DNA of 64,000 nucleotides, from NCBI GenBank assembly GCA_003214355.1, contig QCLS01000002.1, forward strand, positions 62,001 to 126,000, read 5' to 3'. The position numbers were made by a program, and so were the translations under genes. A model generated the notes under the pieces. It was not told the origin of the DNA and ran no database searches. It was given only the letters and a program-made list of their open reading frames with translations. Source of the DNA: Prochlorococcus sp. AG-418-C09. Lineage in GTDB: Bacteria; Cyanobacteriota; Cyanobacteriia; PCC-6307; Cyanobiaceae. Positions 16,343 through 26,418 of this stretch are shown here, piece by piece; position 1 is the first letter of the stretch; the number at the start of each line of letters is the position of its first letter.

Positions 16343-16414
16343 GCCGGCTTAGCTCAGTGGTAGAGCAGCGCTTTTGTAAAGCGAAGGCCATCAGTTCAAA
16401 TCTGTTAGCCGGCA
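16343..16414 (+). tRNA. tRNA-Thr (anticodon TGT)
   Basis: GCCGGCTTAGCTCAGTGGTAGAGCAGCGCTTTTGTAAAGCGAAGGCCATCAGTTCAAATCTGTTAGCCGGCA. Confidence 0.96.
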
Positions 16415-16427
16415 TATTCATTTTTTA

Positions 16428-16592
16428 TTAGTGATTATTTGAATCAACAGAAAATATTATTAAGAAAATAGCAACAAAAACAAATGGAAAGAATTTAAAC
16501 TCAAAAATGCTAGTTAATAATGTTGTTGAGTATTTTAAAATCCAGAAAGATGAAAATTGGATTAGAAAAACGAAGAAAATCAATAATCCCAT
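16428..16592 (-). CDS. Small hydrophobic membrane peptide, 54 aa (hypothetical)
   Basis: ATG...TAA frame translating MGLLIFFVFLIQFSSFWILKYSTTLLTSIFEFKFFPFVFVAIFLIIFSVDSNNH; two hydrophobic segments; absent from the ORF track because of length. Confidence 0.4.
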   Translation of the reverse strand: MGLLIFFVFLIQFSSFWILKYSTTLLTSIFEFKFFPFVFVAIFLIIFSVDSNNH

Positions 16593-17174
16593 TTAAATAG
16601 AATCCCCAATTGGTATTTGACCCTTTCTAATCAATCTCCACCTTCCTTTCTCAACCCAAGCAACTATTGTGCTTGCCTTACCACTGCATATTTCCCAAGG
16701 TACAGGTCCTAAGATATCAACCTCTGGTAAATCTTTTGAAACTGAATTTGCATTAAACGATGTAGACAAGCCTGAAATATTTGCACTAGAGGTAGCTAAT
16801 GGCCCAATTTCATTAATCAACCCTTGAGCTGATGATGAATTAGGGATTCTAATTCCTAAAGTATTATCTTTAGCAATAAAATTTAATTTTTTATTATTAG
16901 CTTTTGGTATAACCAGAGTTAAAGCTCCTGGCCAATATTTCCTACCAATTTCTATTACGTCTTCTACTGCTACTTCATTTACATAATGAAGAATCTGAGA
17001 CAATTTAGCGCCCATTAGGATTAAGGCTTTATTTTTATCTCTGTGCTTAGTTTGATAAATAATTTCAGAGAATTTTGGCAAGCAACCTATTGCTGGTAAT
17101 GTGTCAGTTTGAAAAATTATTGGCAAACCCATATTTAATTTTTCTATAGCTTCTTCTTTACTTAAAGCCTTCAT
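16593..17174 (-). CDS. Sua5/YciO/YrdC family, threonylcarbamoyl-AMP synthase
   Basis: LPIIFQTDTLPAIGC, KHRDKNKALILM, LTLVIPKA, GIRIPNS, PLATSSANISG. Confidence 0.9.
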   Translation of the reverse strand: MKALSKEEAIEKLNMGLPIIFQTDTLPAIGCLPKFSEIIYQTKHRDKNKALILMGAKLSQILHYVNEVAVEDVIEIGRKYWPGALTLVIPKANNKKLNFIAKDNTLGIRIPNSSSAQGLINEIGPLATSSANISGLSTSFNANSVSKDLPEVDILGPVPWEICSGKASTIVAWVEKGRWRLIRKGQIPIGDSI

Positions 17175-17202
17175 TGAGAATGCAAAACTATAAACGTATA
17201 TT

Positions 17203-18072
17203 CTAGTTATATCTTCCTATTGTAAATCTTCCAATTCCCGATAAATCATTAATTACTTTTACTGAATTAAAACCGTAATTATTAAAAAGGCTTTTTACCT
17301 TTTCCCCCTGATCAAAATGATTTTCTATTATTACCCAACCATTCTCCTTGATGAAATTAGGAGCACCCTTTATTATATTCCTGATATGCTTTAAACCATC
17401 GCTGCCTCCATATAAGGCCAGTTTTGGCTCATAGTTTTTCACTTCAATGGATAAGTTTTCATAAACTTCTTTGGGGATATAAGGTGGATTAGAAACAATA
17501 AAATCAAATTTACCTGAAAATCCATTAAAAGCACCCCACCAATCTCCTAGATAAAAAGAAAGGTTTGAACAATCAGAAAGATTTAAAAAATTATGTCTTG
17601 CAATAGCTAAAGCTTTATTATCGCAATCCGTAGCAAAACCAACCCAGCTAGGATTTGAAAGAGCCAGAGCTATTGCTATAGCTCCTGACCCTGTCCCCAA
17701 ATCTGCAAAATATATACTTTCTTGGGGAAATGGGAATAAATTATTAACAATATCCACTATTATTTCAGTCTCAACCCTGGGAATCAAAACATCAGAATTT
17801 ACTTTAATTTTTAATTCCCTCCAATATGTTGACTCACATATCTGTTGAATAGGTCTAGAGGTAGTAATATGCTCAATCCAGCTGTTAGTAATATTATTGA
17901 AACTTACTTTTAATTTAACTTCCTGATGGGGATTAATCTTTAAAGCAATAAGATCTCTTTTTGATAATCCACCTAAAATATCAAGCAACAAAAAAAGAGA
18001 TTCTTCATCGCAACCAAAGTCGACTTGTTTTTTAAGCCATATGAGTAGTTCCTGAACGGAAACTGTAAACAT
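17203..18072 (-). CDS. prmC: Peptide chain release factor N5-glutamine methyltransferase
   Basis: VLIPRVETE, ADLGTGSGAIAIALA, FDFIVSNPPYIP. Confidence 0.93.
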   Translation of the reverse strand: MFTVSVQELLIWLKKQVDFGCDEESLFLLLDILGGLSKRDLIALKINPHQEVKLKVSFNNITNSWIEHITTSRPIQQICESTYWRELKIKVNSDVLIPRVETEIIVDIVNNLFPFPQESIYFADLGTGSGAIAIALALSNPSWVGFATDCDNKALAIARHNFLNLSDCSNLSFYLGDWWGAFNGFSGKFDFIVSNPPYIPKEVYENLSIEVKNYEPKLALYGGSDGLKHIRNIIKGAPNFIKENGWVIIENHFDQGEKVKSLFNNYGFNSVKVINDLSGIGRFTIGRYN

Positions 18073-18080
18073 TAACGAAA

Positions 18081-18233
18081 TTAACGCTTTGGTCCAAGCT
18101 TACCTTTACTAGAATCTGAGAAGAAGCTAGATTTTTCTCCATCACTTGTTGAGATAAATAGACCTATTAAAAAAATTGTGGGAACCCCGACAAAGAGAAG
18201 ACTAGCAACGAAGCCAAAATTAGTTGTTTCCAT
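18081..18233 (-). CDS. psbM: Photosystem II protein PsbM
   Basis: 50-aa frame METTNFGFVASLLFVGVPTIFLIGLFISTSDGEKSSFFSDSSKGKLGPKR; not in the ORF track. Confidence 0.93.
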   Translation of the reverse strand: METTNFGFVASLLFVGVPTIFLIGLFISTSDGEKSSFFSDSSKGKLGPKR

Positions 18234-18330
18234 TTAAAAATTTCATTAATTTATTCACTATAGACAGTTAAATGGAAGTCCAGTGGAAAAATCAATAAAG
18301 TAAGTCAACTCATTAACAGTCTTAAACAAT

Positions 18331-18693
18331 TCACTTAGATAATTTTTTATTTTTGGAAGATTCAATTAAATCTTTTAAGTTAGAAGGCGGAGATTGTGGT
18401 TTAGTCAAAACAACTGTAGATGACTTAACCAGAGTTTGGCAGGCCAATCTCCAATTATCTGGTCTTGATTTTAATTTCTGACGCTCTACTTCCGTCAAAG
18501 GACTTAATGAATTAGCTGAACCTCCTTCAATTGAAACGAAGCAAGTACTACATTGACCTGCACCTCCGCAATTGCCGAGCATGCCTTTAATTCCATACAA
18601 TTGTAATTTCTCACGAATTACAACGTCCCTGAGATTTTCACCAGGTCGGCATTGGATCTCAATCCCTTCACGAATAAATCTGATTGTTGTCAT
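18331..18693 (-). CDS. 2Fe-2S ferredoxin
   Basis: MTTIRFIREGIEIQCRPGENLRD...CGGAGQCSTCFVSIEGG...C cluster-binding pattern; track ORF start (18756) likely over-extended. Confidence 0.88.
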   Translation of the reverse strand: MTTIRFIREGIEIQCRPGENLRDVVIREKLQLYGIKGMLGNCGGAGQCSTCFVSIEGGSANSLSPLTEVERQKLKSRPDNWRLACQTLVKSSTVVLTKPQSPPSNLKDLIESSKNKKLSK

Positions 18694-18914
18694 TTTTTGT
18701 AATTTTTCTTCTATTTTGGCGCCTAACTTTGAGAATTGTGACCAAAATATTAACAAATTTCTTGCTTAAAATCGTTCATAAACACTGGTACCATTATGTT
18801 TTGAGTGATTTTATAGGAAAAATTAATAAATTACAAAATCCACTGAACTTGTAAAAAAACCCTTACTATCATGATGTTTAGCTGTTTATACAGCATCGTT
18901 ACAAGATTTGATCG

Positions 18915-20438
18915 ATGGGATTGCCTTGGTATCGAGTGCACACTGTAGTAATTAACGACCCAGGTCGATTACTAGCTGTGCATCTCATGCATACAGCATT
19001 ATTAGCCGGCTGGGCCGGCTCAATGGCCCTTTACGAATTGGCCATTTTTGACCCTTCAGACCCTGTACTTAATCCAATGTGGAGACAGGGAATGTACGTT
19101 ATGCCTTTTATGGCAAGATTGGGTATCACTAGTAGTTGGAACGGATGGGATATTACCGGTGCGACAGGAGTTGATCCTGGTTTTTGGAGCTTTGAAGGTG
19201 TAGCTGCTGCTCACATTGTTTTCAGTGGACTGCTGATGTTAGCTTCAATCTGGCATTGGACCTATTGGGACCTAGAGCTTTGGGAAGATTCTAGAACTGG
19301 GGAACCAGCATTAGATCTACCTAGGATTTTTGGAATCCATCTACTTCTTGCTGGACTTACCTGCTTCGGTTTTGGAGCATTCCACTGTGCAAATGTTGGA
19401 ATTTGGGTTTCTGATCCTTATGGCTTAACTGGACATGTAGAACCGGTGTCTCCCTCCTGGGGTGCAGAAGGATTTAATCCTTTCAATCCTGGAGGAATTG
19501 TTGCTAACCATATTGCAGCAGGTTTGATGGGCATTATTGGTGGTATTTTTCATATCACAAATAGGCCTGGAGAAAGGCTATACAAAGCTCTTAAATTAGG
19601 CAGCCTTGAGGGTGTACTAGCTAGTGCTCTTGCAGCTGTACTATTTATCTCCTTTGTAGTATCTGGAACTATGTGGTACGGATCAGCAACAACGCCTGTT
19701 GAATTATTTGGACCAACTAGGTACCAATGGGATTCAGGATATTTCAAAACAGAAATCAATAGAAGGGTTCAGGCTGCCATTGATGAAGGTGCAACTAAGG
19801 CTGAGGCTTATGCAGCTATTCCTGAGAAACTTGCTTTCTACGACTACGTTGGCAATAGCCCAGCAAAAGGAGGTTTGTTCCGTGTTGGAGCCTTGGTGAA
19901 TGGAGATGGCCTACCAACTGGTTGGCAAGGTCATGTTTCATTCCAAGATAAGGAAGGGAATGAGCTTGAAGTAAGAAGGATTCCAAACTTCTTTGAAAAC
20001 TTCCCAGTCATCCTTGAAGATCAAGAAGGTAATGTCAGAGCTGATATTCCCTTCAGAAGAGCTGAAGCAAAGTACTCTTTTGAACAAACCGGCATAACAG
20101 CTACTGTTTATGGTGGTGATTTGAATGGTCAAACCTTTACTGATCCTGCAGTCGTTAAGAGACTTGCTAGAAAAGCTCAGTTAGGAGAAGCCTTCAAATT
20201 TGACAGGGAAACATACAAGTCAGATGGTGTTTTCAGAAGTTCTCCAAGAGCTTGGTTTACTTATGCCCATTTATGCTTTGGTTTACTTTTCCTATTTGGA
20301 CACTGGTGGCACGCATCAAGAACTCTCTACAAAGGTTCCTTTGCAGGAATCGATGCAGAGATTGGGGATCAGGTCGAATTTGGTCTATTCAAAAAGCTTG
20401 GTGATGAATCTACAAGAAGAATCCCAGGTAGGGTTTAA
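18915..20438 (+). CDS. psbB: Photosystem II chlorophyll-binding protein CP47
   Basis: [60 protein letters not shown]. Confidence 0.99.
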   Translation: MGLPWYRVHTVVINDPGRLLAVHLMHTALLAGWAGSMALYELAIFDPSDPVLNPMWRQGMYVMPFMARLGITSSWNGWDITGATGVDPGFWSFEGVAAAHIVFSGLLMLASIWHWTYWDLELWEDSRTGEPALDLPRIFGIHLLLAGLTCFGFGAFHCANVGIWVSDPYGLTGHVEPVSPSWGAEGFNPFNPGGIVANHIAAGLMGIIGGIFHITNRPGERLYKALKLGSLEGVLASALAAVLFISFVVSGTMWYGSATTPVELFGPTRYQWDSGYFKTEINRRVQAAIDEGATKAEAYAAIPEKLAFYDYVGNSPAKGGLFRVGALVNGDGLPTGWQGHVSFQDKEGNELEVRRIPNFFENFPVILEDQEGNVRADIPFRRAEAKYSFEQTGITATVYGGDLNGQTFTDPAVVKRLARKAQLGEAFKFDRETYKSDGVFRSSPRAWFTYAHLCFGLLFLFGHWWHASRTLYKGSFAGIDAEIGDQVEFGLFKKLGDESTRRIPGRV

Positions 20439-20461
20439 TTTAACTTTATTATTATTTTCTT

Positions 20462-20560
20462 ATGGAAGCCTTTGCATACGTTTTAATCTTAACTCTTGCA
20501 GTTGTTACTCTATTTTTTGCAGTCGCATTTAGAGATCCGCCTAAATTTGACAGAAAATAG
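20462..20560 (+). CDS. psbT: Photosystem II protein PsbT
   Basis: 32-aa frame [32 protein letters not shown] immediately downstream of psbB; not in the ORF track. Confidence 0.96.
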   Translation: MEAFAYVLILTLAVVTLFFAVAFRDPPKFDRK

Positions 20561-20566
20561 ATTTAG

Positions 20567-20596
20567 AAAACCCCTTCCTTAAAAAGAAGGGGTTTT
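20567..20596 (+). terminator. Intrinsic terminator after psbBT
   Basis: AAAACCCCTTC-cttaaaaa-GAAGGGGTTTT stem-loop. Confidence 0.88.
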
Positions 20597-20649
20597 CATT
20601 ATGTCAAATTTTTACTACTATTAGAGTTGCAACACTCTAATAAAGCTAT

Positions 20650-21129
20650 ATGCAGTGTCCAGCCTGTCAAAATACTGATAGCAGAGTACTTGAATCAAGA
20701 TCTGCTGATGCAGGCAAAAGTGTTCGTAGAAGAAGAGAGTGTTTAAATTGTACTTTCAGATTTACAACTTATGAAAGGATAGAAAGTATGCCTTTATCAG
20801 TTATCAAAAAAGACGGCAGTAGAGAATTATTTAATAAAGATAAGTTAATTACAGGTATATCTAGAGCTTGCGAAAAAACAACTTTCTCCAGTGAGTCAAT
20901 AATAAATTTTGTTGATTCAATAGAATCTAAGATACTTCAAGATTCAAATAAAGATATTTGTTCATCTCAGATCGGAGAATTAATACTTGAGAATCTTAGA
21001 AAAGAAAATGAAGTTGCATACATAAGATTCGCATCAGTTTACAGAAAATTCAATGGAGTTAAGGATTTTATTGCTACTCTCCAGTCATTAAAAAACAGTT
21101 CCAAAAACGAATTAGCTTCAATTTTGTAA
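20650..21129 (+). CDS. nrdR: Transcriptional repressor NrdR
   Basis: [45 protein letters not shown]. Confidence 0.97.
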   Translation: MQCPACQNTDSRVLESRSADAGKSVRRRRECLNCTFRFTTYERIESMPLSVIKKDGSRELFNKDKLITGISRACEKTTFSSESIINFVDSIESKILQDSNKDICSSQIGELILENLRKENEVAYIRFASVYRKFNGVKDFIATLQSLKNSSKNELASIL

Positions 21130-21238
21130 ATTTCAGCGTTTTAAAGTGTAGAATATTAAAGCAATTTTTAAAGTATTCTTAGTGTGCAGGCTAAGAGTGC
21201 TGCCTATCAAACTACCAAAGGTAGACTGCTACTAAACA

Positions 21239-22330
21239 ATGACAGAAAATTCTTCTCAAACCATAAAAGATCCAAAGGGTGATATTTCAGCTGAATCCTC
21301 ATTACCAAATAATCAGCCTGATGAATCCAAAGTTGTTGATTCTGCTTATGAAGAAAAAGATATTCCATCAGCGGATTCATCTTCTAGCAGAAAAAATAAC
21401 GACTTAGAAAATGCTGGTTTTACACAAGAAGAATTTGCATCACTGCTCGGGAAATATGATTACAACTTTAAGCCAGGGGATCTTGTAAAAGGTACGGTCT
21501 TCGCACTTGAGCCAAAAGGAGCAATGATAGACATAGGTGCTAAAACTGCTGCATTCATGCCAGTACAAGAGGTATCCATCAATAGAGTAGAGGGTCTCAG
21601 CGATGTATTACAGCCTTCAGAATCTCGAGAATTCTTCATAATGAGTGAAGAGAATGAAGATGGTCAATTAGCCTTATCCATCAGAAGGATCGAATATCAG
21701 AGAGCTTGGGAAAGAGTTAGACAATTACAGAAAGAAGATGCCACAATCTATTCAGAAGTTTTTGCTACAAATAGAGGGGGTGCACTTGTTCGAGTTGAAG
21801 GATTAAGGGGATTTATTCCTGGCTCACATATTAGTGCTCGAAAAATCAAAGAGGATCTTGAAGGTGAATACTTACCTCTAAAGTTTCTAGAAGTTGATGA
21901 GGAGAGAAACAGACTGGTTTTAAGTCATAGGAGAGCTTTAGTAGAGAAGAAGATGAACAGACTAGAAGTTGGAGAAGTAGTGATTGGATCAGTAAAAGGA
22001 ATAAAACCTTATGGTGCGTTTATAGACATCGGAGGGGTTAGTGGTCTTCTGCACATATCTGAAATCAGTCATGAACATATTGAGACACCTCATAATGTTT
22101 TAAATGTCAATGATCAAATGAAAGTAATGATTATTGACTTAGATTCAGAAAGAGGGCGAATATCATTATCTACTAAGGCTTTAGAGCCTGAACCAGGAGA
22201 TATGCTCACTGACCCTCAAAAAGTATTTAACAAAGCTGAAGAAATGGCCGCAAAATATAAACAAATGCTTTTTGAACAAACTGATGAGATAGTAGAACAA
22301 GTGACATCAGTTGCGACTACAGAAAATTAA
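21239..22330 (+). CDS. rpsA: 30S ribosomal protein S1
   Basis: Three S1 repeats (GDLVKGTVFALEPKGAMIDIGAKTAAFMP; VRVEGLRGFIPGSHIS; GEVVIGSVKGIKPYGAFIDIGGVSGLLHISEIS). Confidence 0.95.
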   Translation: MTENSSQTIKDPKGDISAESSLPNNQPDESKVVDSAYEEKDIPSADSSSSRKNNDLENAGFTQEEFASLLGKYDYNFKPGDLVKGTVFALEPKGAMIDIGAKTAAFMPVQEVSINRVEGLSDVLQPSESREFFIMSEENEDGQLALSIRRIEYQRAWERVRQLQKEDATIYSEVFATNRGGALVRVEGLRGFIPGSHISARKIKEDLEGEYLPLKFLEVDEERNRLVLSHRRALVEKKMNRLEVGEVVIGSVKGIKPYGAFIDIGGVSGLLHISEISHEHIETPHNVLNVNDQMKVMIIDLDSERGRISLSTKALEPEPGDMLTDPQKVFNKAEEMAAKYKQMLFEQTDEIVEQVTSVATTEN

Positions 22331-22518
22331 TTTAAACCAATTGATGCTTTAGTAAAGGTATTAATGAAATCTATAAACTAAAGAAATTTGTTCCCTCTAT
22401 CAAAAGACTTAATTTCTATAATTTAAAAACCTTTATAATATTTAAATATTGCATCAGAATCAGTAAAACTATTCTTAATATAAATTAGGATCTTTAATTA
22501 TCACATCTACAATATCTA

Positions 22519-23757
22519 ATGAATGAGTACGTTTTTACCTCAGAATCAGTAACTGAGGGTCATCCAGACAAAATATGTGATCAGATAAGTGATGCCATCT
22601 TGGATGCTTTGTTAATTCAAGATCCTAATAGCAGAGTGGCTTGTGAAACAGTTGTAAATACAGGTCTTTGCTTGTTGACAGGTGAAATAACTACTAAAGC
22701 AAAGGTTGATTATATCAAGATCGCAAGAAAAGTTATTCAAGAAATAGGTTATGAAGGGGCTAAGGCTGGTGGATTTGATGCAAGTAGTTGTTCCGTTTTA
22801 GTTGCCCTAGATGATCAGTCACCAGACATAGCTCAGGGAGTAGACGAAGCAAAAGATACAAGTGGGGGAGCAAAAGATGATCTTGGAGCAGGTGACCAAG
22901 GAATAATGTTTGGATATGCTTGTGATGAGACCCCTGAACTAATGCCACTACCAATTAGCTTAGCTCATAGATTAGCCAGGCAATTAGCCAAAGTTAGGCA
23001 TGAGAAGATACTAGAGTATCTTCTCCCCGACGGAAAAACACAAGTCAGTGTAAATTACAAAAATGGAGCACCCATATCAATTCATACCATTTTAATATCC
23101 ACCCAGCACAACGCAATTATCGATGGAATTACTAAAGAAGAAGAAATAATAAAAAGGATAAAAAAAGATCTTTGGGAAAAGGTAGTACTACCTTGCACAG
23201 CCGACTTAAAAATTAAGCCAATTAAAAATGAAACAAGGTTCCTAATTAATCCTACAGGGAAATTTGTTATTGGAGGTCCTCAAGGCGATGCAGGACTGAC
23301 AGGTAGAAAAATTATAGTCGATACCTATGGAGGCTATGCCAGGCATGGTGGAGGAGCCTTCTCAGGCAAAGATCCTACTAAAGTTGATCGATCGGCAGCA
23401 TATGCAGCCAGGTATGTTGCTAAATCGATAGTAAAAGCAAAATTAGCTAAAAAAGCAGAAGTTCAGTTAAGTTATGCAATTGGAATCGCCAATCCAATTT
23501 CAATTCTTGTTGAAACATTTGGAACGGAATCATTAGACCAGCAACATCTGATAGAAATCATTAAAAACAACTTTGATCTTAGACCTTCAGCAATTCTTGA
23601 AACATTTAATTTAAAAAACTTACCCAAAAAAATGGGTGGTAGTTTCTATAGAAAAATAGCATCTTATGGTCATTTCGGTAGAGAAGACTTATCACTCCCA
23701 TGGGAAGATGTCGATGAAAAAGCAAAACAATTAGCATCTATTGCAAAAAAATATTAA
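22519..23757 (+). CDS. metK: S-adenosylmethionine synthetase
   Basis: [56 protein letters not shown]. Confidence 0.98.
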   Translation: MNEYVFTSESVTEGHPDKICDQISDAILDALLIQDPNSRVACETVVNTGLCLLTGEITTKAKVDYIKIARKVIQEIGYEGAKAGGFDASSCSVLVALDDQSPDIAQGVDEAKDTSGGAKDDLGAGDQGIMFGYACDETPELMPLPISLAHRLARQLAKVRHEKILEYLLPDGKTQVSVNYKNGAPISIHTILISTQHNAIIDGITKEEEIIKRIKKDLWEKVVLPCTADLKIKPIKNETRFLINPTGKFVIGGPQGDAGLTGRKIIVDTYGGYARHGGGAFSGKDPTKVDRSAAYAARYVAKSIVKAKLAKKAEVQLSYAIGIANPISILVETFGTESLDQQHLIEIIKNNFDLRPSAILETFNLKNLPKKMGGSFYRKIASYGHFGREDLSLPWEDVDEKAKQLASIAKKY

Positions 23758-23767
23758 TTATTATTGA

Positions 23768-25036
23768 ATGAAACCGAAATATTTTGGAGGTCTAGACTTT
23801 GGAACTAGCGGAGCAAGAATTTCAATTATAAATTGTCAAAAGAAATTAATTCATTCAGATGTGACTGCTTATAAATATGGATTTAAAGATCCAAAATCCT
23901 GGGTTATTTCATGCGCGAAATTGTTAAAAGATACTCCAGAATACATAAAGAAAGATTTATCAAAGATTTCAATTTCAGGAACATCAGGGACTTTACTTGC
24001 TTGTTCATTTCAAGGTAAAGAGTTAGGAAATTCAATTCCTTATAATCAAATATGTAAGGTTGACAAAGAAACTCTTCATACAATTTCAGAAAATATTAAT
24101 TCTCTTAAAAGTCCATATAGTGGATTATCTAAAGCCTTAGAGTTGATAAGTATTTATGGTGAAAATATTCTCTTAAGACATCAGTCTGATTGGATAACAG
24201 GGTGGTTATTAAATAATTGGGCATTTGGTGAAGAAGGAAATAATATAAAACTAGGATGGAATATTGCAAAAGGATGCTGGCCTAAATCTTATAACTCACT
24301 TTCCTGGAAGAAATCTCTACCATTCATAGTAAAAAGTGGAGAAATACTTGGAAAGGTAGATGAATCAATAGTAAATAAATTAGATTTAAGTAGAGAACTA
24401 TTAATTATTTCAGGCACAACTGACTCTAACGCTTCTTATATTGCAGCCGAGGTTGCTAAAGATGAGGGTCTAACTGTTCTTGGCTCTACAATAGTTCTAA
24501 AGAAATATACAAAAAAACCAGCATATATTACTGGAGTTACAAATCACAAATTAAACGGGGATTGGATAATTGGAGGCTCATCAAATGCAGGTTGCAAAAT
24601 TCTCTCTGAATTCTTTTCAGATTCAGATATTGAAGAATTAAGCAGGCAAATTAATCCAAGCAAAACAACTAATCTTAGTTATTTACCTTTAAATAGCAAT
24701 GGAGAGCGTTTCCCGATCAATGATCCCAAGCTGAAGCCAATCCTAACGCCAAGGCCAGTTAGCGATTCCCTCTATCTTCATGCTTTATTAGAAGGCCTTG
24801 CAAAAATCGAATTAAAAGGCTGGGAAAAATTAAAGGAATTAACGGGTACACTCCCAAGTAAGATAGTTACTATAGGAGGCGGTGCAAAGAATCCACAATG
24901 GAGATATATAAGACAAAAAATAATAAGAATACCAATAATTACGTCAAAAAAAACAACTTCTTACGGAACCGCCTTACTCGCACTTAATTCAAAATTAAAT
25001 AATCCCAGATCAGGATTCTTATCTGAATTTAGTTAA
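23768..25036 (+). CDS. FGGY-family carbohydrate kinase
   Basis: GGLDFGTSGARISIIN; SDWITGWLL; SGTTDSNASYIAAE; VTIGGGAKNPQWRYIR. Confidence 0.86.
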   Translation: MKPKYFGGLDFGTSGARISIINCQKKLIHSDVTAYKYGFKDPKSWVISCAKLLKDTPEYIKKDLSKISISGTSGTLLACSFQGKELGNSIPYNQICKVDKETLHTISENINSLKSPYSGLSKALELISIYGENILLRHQSDWITGWLLNNWAFGEEGNNIKLGWNIAKGCWPKSYNSLSWKKSLPFIVKSGEILGKVDESIVNKLDLSRELLIISGTTDSNASYIAAEVAKDEGLTVLGSTIVLKKYTKKPAYITGVTNHKLNGDWIIGGSSNAGCKILSEFFSDSDIEELSRQINPSKTTNLSYLPLNSNGERFPINDPKLKPILTPRPVSDSLYLHALLEGLAKIELKGWEKLKELTGTLPSKIVTIGGGAKNPQWRYIRQKIIRIPIITSKKTTSYGTALLALNSKLNNPRSGFLSEFS

Positions 25037-25102
25037 TTAACAACATGTATTTAATAAAAGGATTTCACAAACTGCGCATACTATTTTAAAGTAGTTAAAC
25101 GA

Positions 25103-25175
25103 GCCGGGATAGCTCAGTTGGTAGAGCAGGCGACTGAAAATCGCCGTGTCCCCAGTTCAAATCTGGGTCCTGGCA
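25103..25175 (+). tRNA. tRNA-Phe (anticodon GAA)
   Basis: GCCGGGATAGCTCAGTTGGTAGAGCAGGCGACTGAAAATCGCCGTGTCCCCAGTTCAAATCTGGGTCCTGGCA. Confidence 0.96.
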
Positions 25176-25185
25176 CCTTTAAACC
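25156..25185 (+). repeat. Direct repeat copy 1 (tRNA-Phe 3' end and start of terminator)
   Basis: TTCAAATCTGGGTCCTGGCACCTTTAAACC, identical 30 bp at 25298. Confidence 0.97.
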
Positions 25186-25204
25186 CTTTCTCAGATAGGG
25201 TTTT
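25181..25204 (+). terminator. Intrinsic terminator downstream of tRNA-Phe
   Basis: AAACCCtttctcagataGGGTTTT stem-loop. Confidence 0.7.
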
Positions 25205-25297
25205 AACGTTTTTAAGTGGTATGTAAGTTACACTCTTAATTTAAGTAAAAGATAGTTATAACAATTTTTCAGATGGTTAGTACCCAAAAAAGCCTTA

Positions 25298-25327
25298 TTC
25301 AAATCTGGGTCCTGGCACCTTTAAACC
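25298..25327 (+). repeat. Direct repeat copy 2 (isolated tRNA-Phe 3' end fragment)
   Basis: Same 30 bp as 25156-25185, offset 142 bp, followed by a second similar stem (AAACCTaatctacgaATAGGGTTT). Confidence 0.97.
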
Positions 25328-25437
25328 TAATCTACGAATAGGGTTTAATTATTTCCAGAACTTTAATCTAGTACATAATTAACACTGAGCTTCAAAGAAA
25401 AAGATCTGCTAATCTTATATGAAACTTTGACTAATAT

Positions 25438-26133
25438 TTGATAAAAACTATGAATAAATTTAGAAAAAAATTACGGATAAAATCTATTTATATAAAAGTA
25501 TTCTTAATCATCATTTTAATTGCAGCTTTTGCTGGAGTTGTTAGCTCATTATTGAATTACTATAAAGAACCAATAATCTTAATTGTAGAGAGGATGGGTA
25601 TTTGGGCACCTCTTGCGATTTTCACAATGAGAGGTGTAAGTATTATTTTCCCAGCAATGCCAAGTTCATTCTTTTCTTTAATAGCAGGAAATATATTGGG
25701 ATTTAAAAATGGTTATATTACTATAGTTTGTTCGGACTTTATTTTTTGCCAGGCCGCTTTTTTTATAGCCAGATTTTATGGCAGATCTATAGTGAAGAAA
25801 TTAGTAGGGATGAAAGCAATGAAAAGAATAGAAAATTTTAATCAGAACCAATTAGAAGAAAATTTCTTTTTAATGACAGGTCTTTTAATGACCGGATTAT
25901 TCGATTTCTTAAGTTATTCAATTGGCCTAGGTGGAACAAAATGGAAAATATTCTCCCCTGCTTTATTAATAAGCCTTTTAATATCGGACTCAATATTAGT
26001 GGCCGTAGGAGCAGAATTAGGGGGTGGAAATAAAATCTATTTAGGTTTGGCATTATTGGGAGCATTTGCACTAGCTGTTATTTCTGGTCTCACTAACAAA
26101 AAAATAAAACCTAAAAAGGATTCTCTTCCATGA
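25438..26133 (+). CDS. TVP38/TMEM64 (SNARE-associated/DedA-like) membrane protein
   Basis: WAPLAIFTMRGVSIIFPAMPSSFFSLIAGNILGFKNGYITIVCSDF...; several TM segments; start uncertain. Confidence 0.75.
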   Translation: MIKTMNKFRKKLRIKSIYIKVFLIIILIAAFAGVVSSLLNYYKEPIILIVERMGIWAPLAIFTMRGVSIIFPAMPSSFFSLIAGNILGFKNGYITIVCSDFIFCQAAFFIARFYGRSIVKKLVGMKAMKRIENFNQNQLEENFFLMTGLLMTGLFDFLSYSIGLGGTKWKIFSPALLISLLISDSILVAVGAELGGGNKIYLGLALLGAFALAVISGLTNKKIKPKKDSLP

Positions 26134-26238
26134 CTTAAATCTAAAGATTACGAAGATATGACGTTTTGCAAAAATTGTTTTTTAATGGGATCAATCTATG
26201 CAAAAATTAGAAATTATAATTTGATTTCAAAATAATAG

Positions 26239-26418
26239 ATGGCTTCTTTCAGACCAACTTCGCACAAAAGACCAGGAGAACAAATATCTACAACACCCTC
26301 TGGAATAAAAATCACCTCTGCTAAGAACCTAATGATTGACTCAATGGTAAGAATGATACAGAAAGCAACGAATCATTCAGTAGAAGAAAAACTTGAAGAA
26401 AAACTCAATAAAAATTAA
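26239..26418 (+). CDS. Small 59-aa hypothetical protein
   Basis: ATG...TAA frame MASFRPTSHKRPGEQISTTPSGIKITSAKNLMIDSMVRMIQKATNHSVEEKLEEKLNKN; overlaps the TTG start of the downstream ORF; absent from the ORF track. Confidence 0.55.
   Translation: MASFRPTSHKRPGEQISTTPSGIKITSAKNLMIDSMVRMIQKATNHSVEEKLEEKLNKN

Noticed and set aside
20200-20532. 110-aa plus-strand ORF overlapping the end of psbB and psbT
   Set aside because: Out-of-frame reading of psbB and psbT, both of which are unambiguous.
22331-22518. 188-bp gap upstream of metK considered for a SAM riboswitch
   Set aside because: No recognisable SAM aptamer core or strong stem set; AT-rich sequence only.
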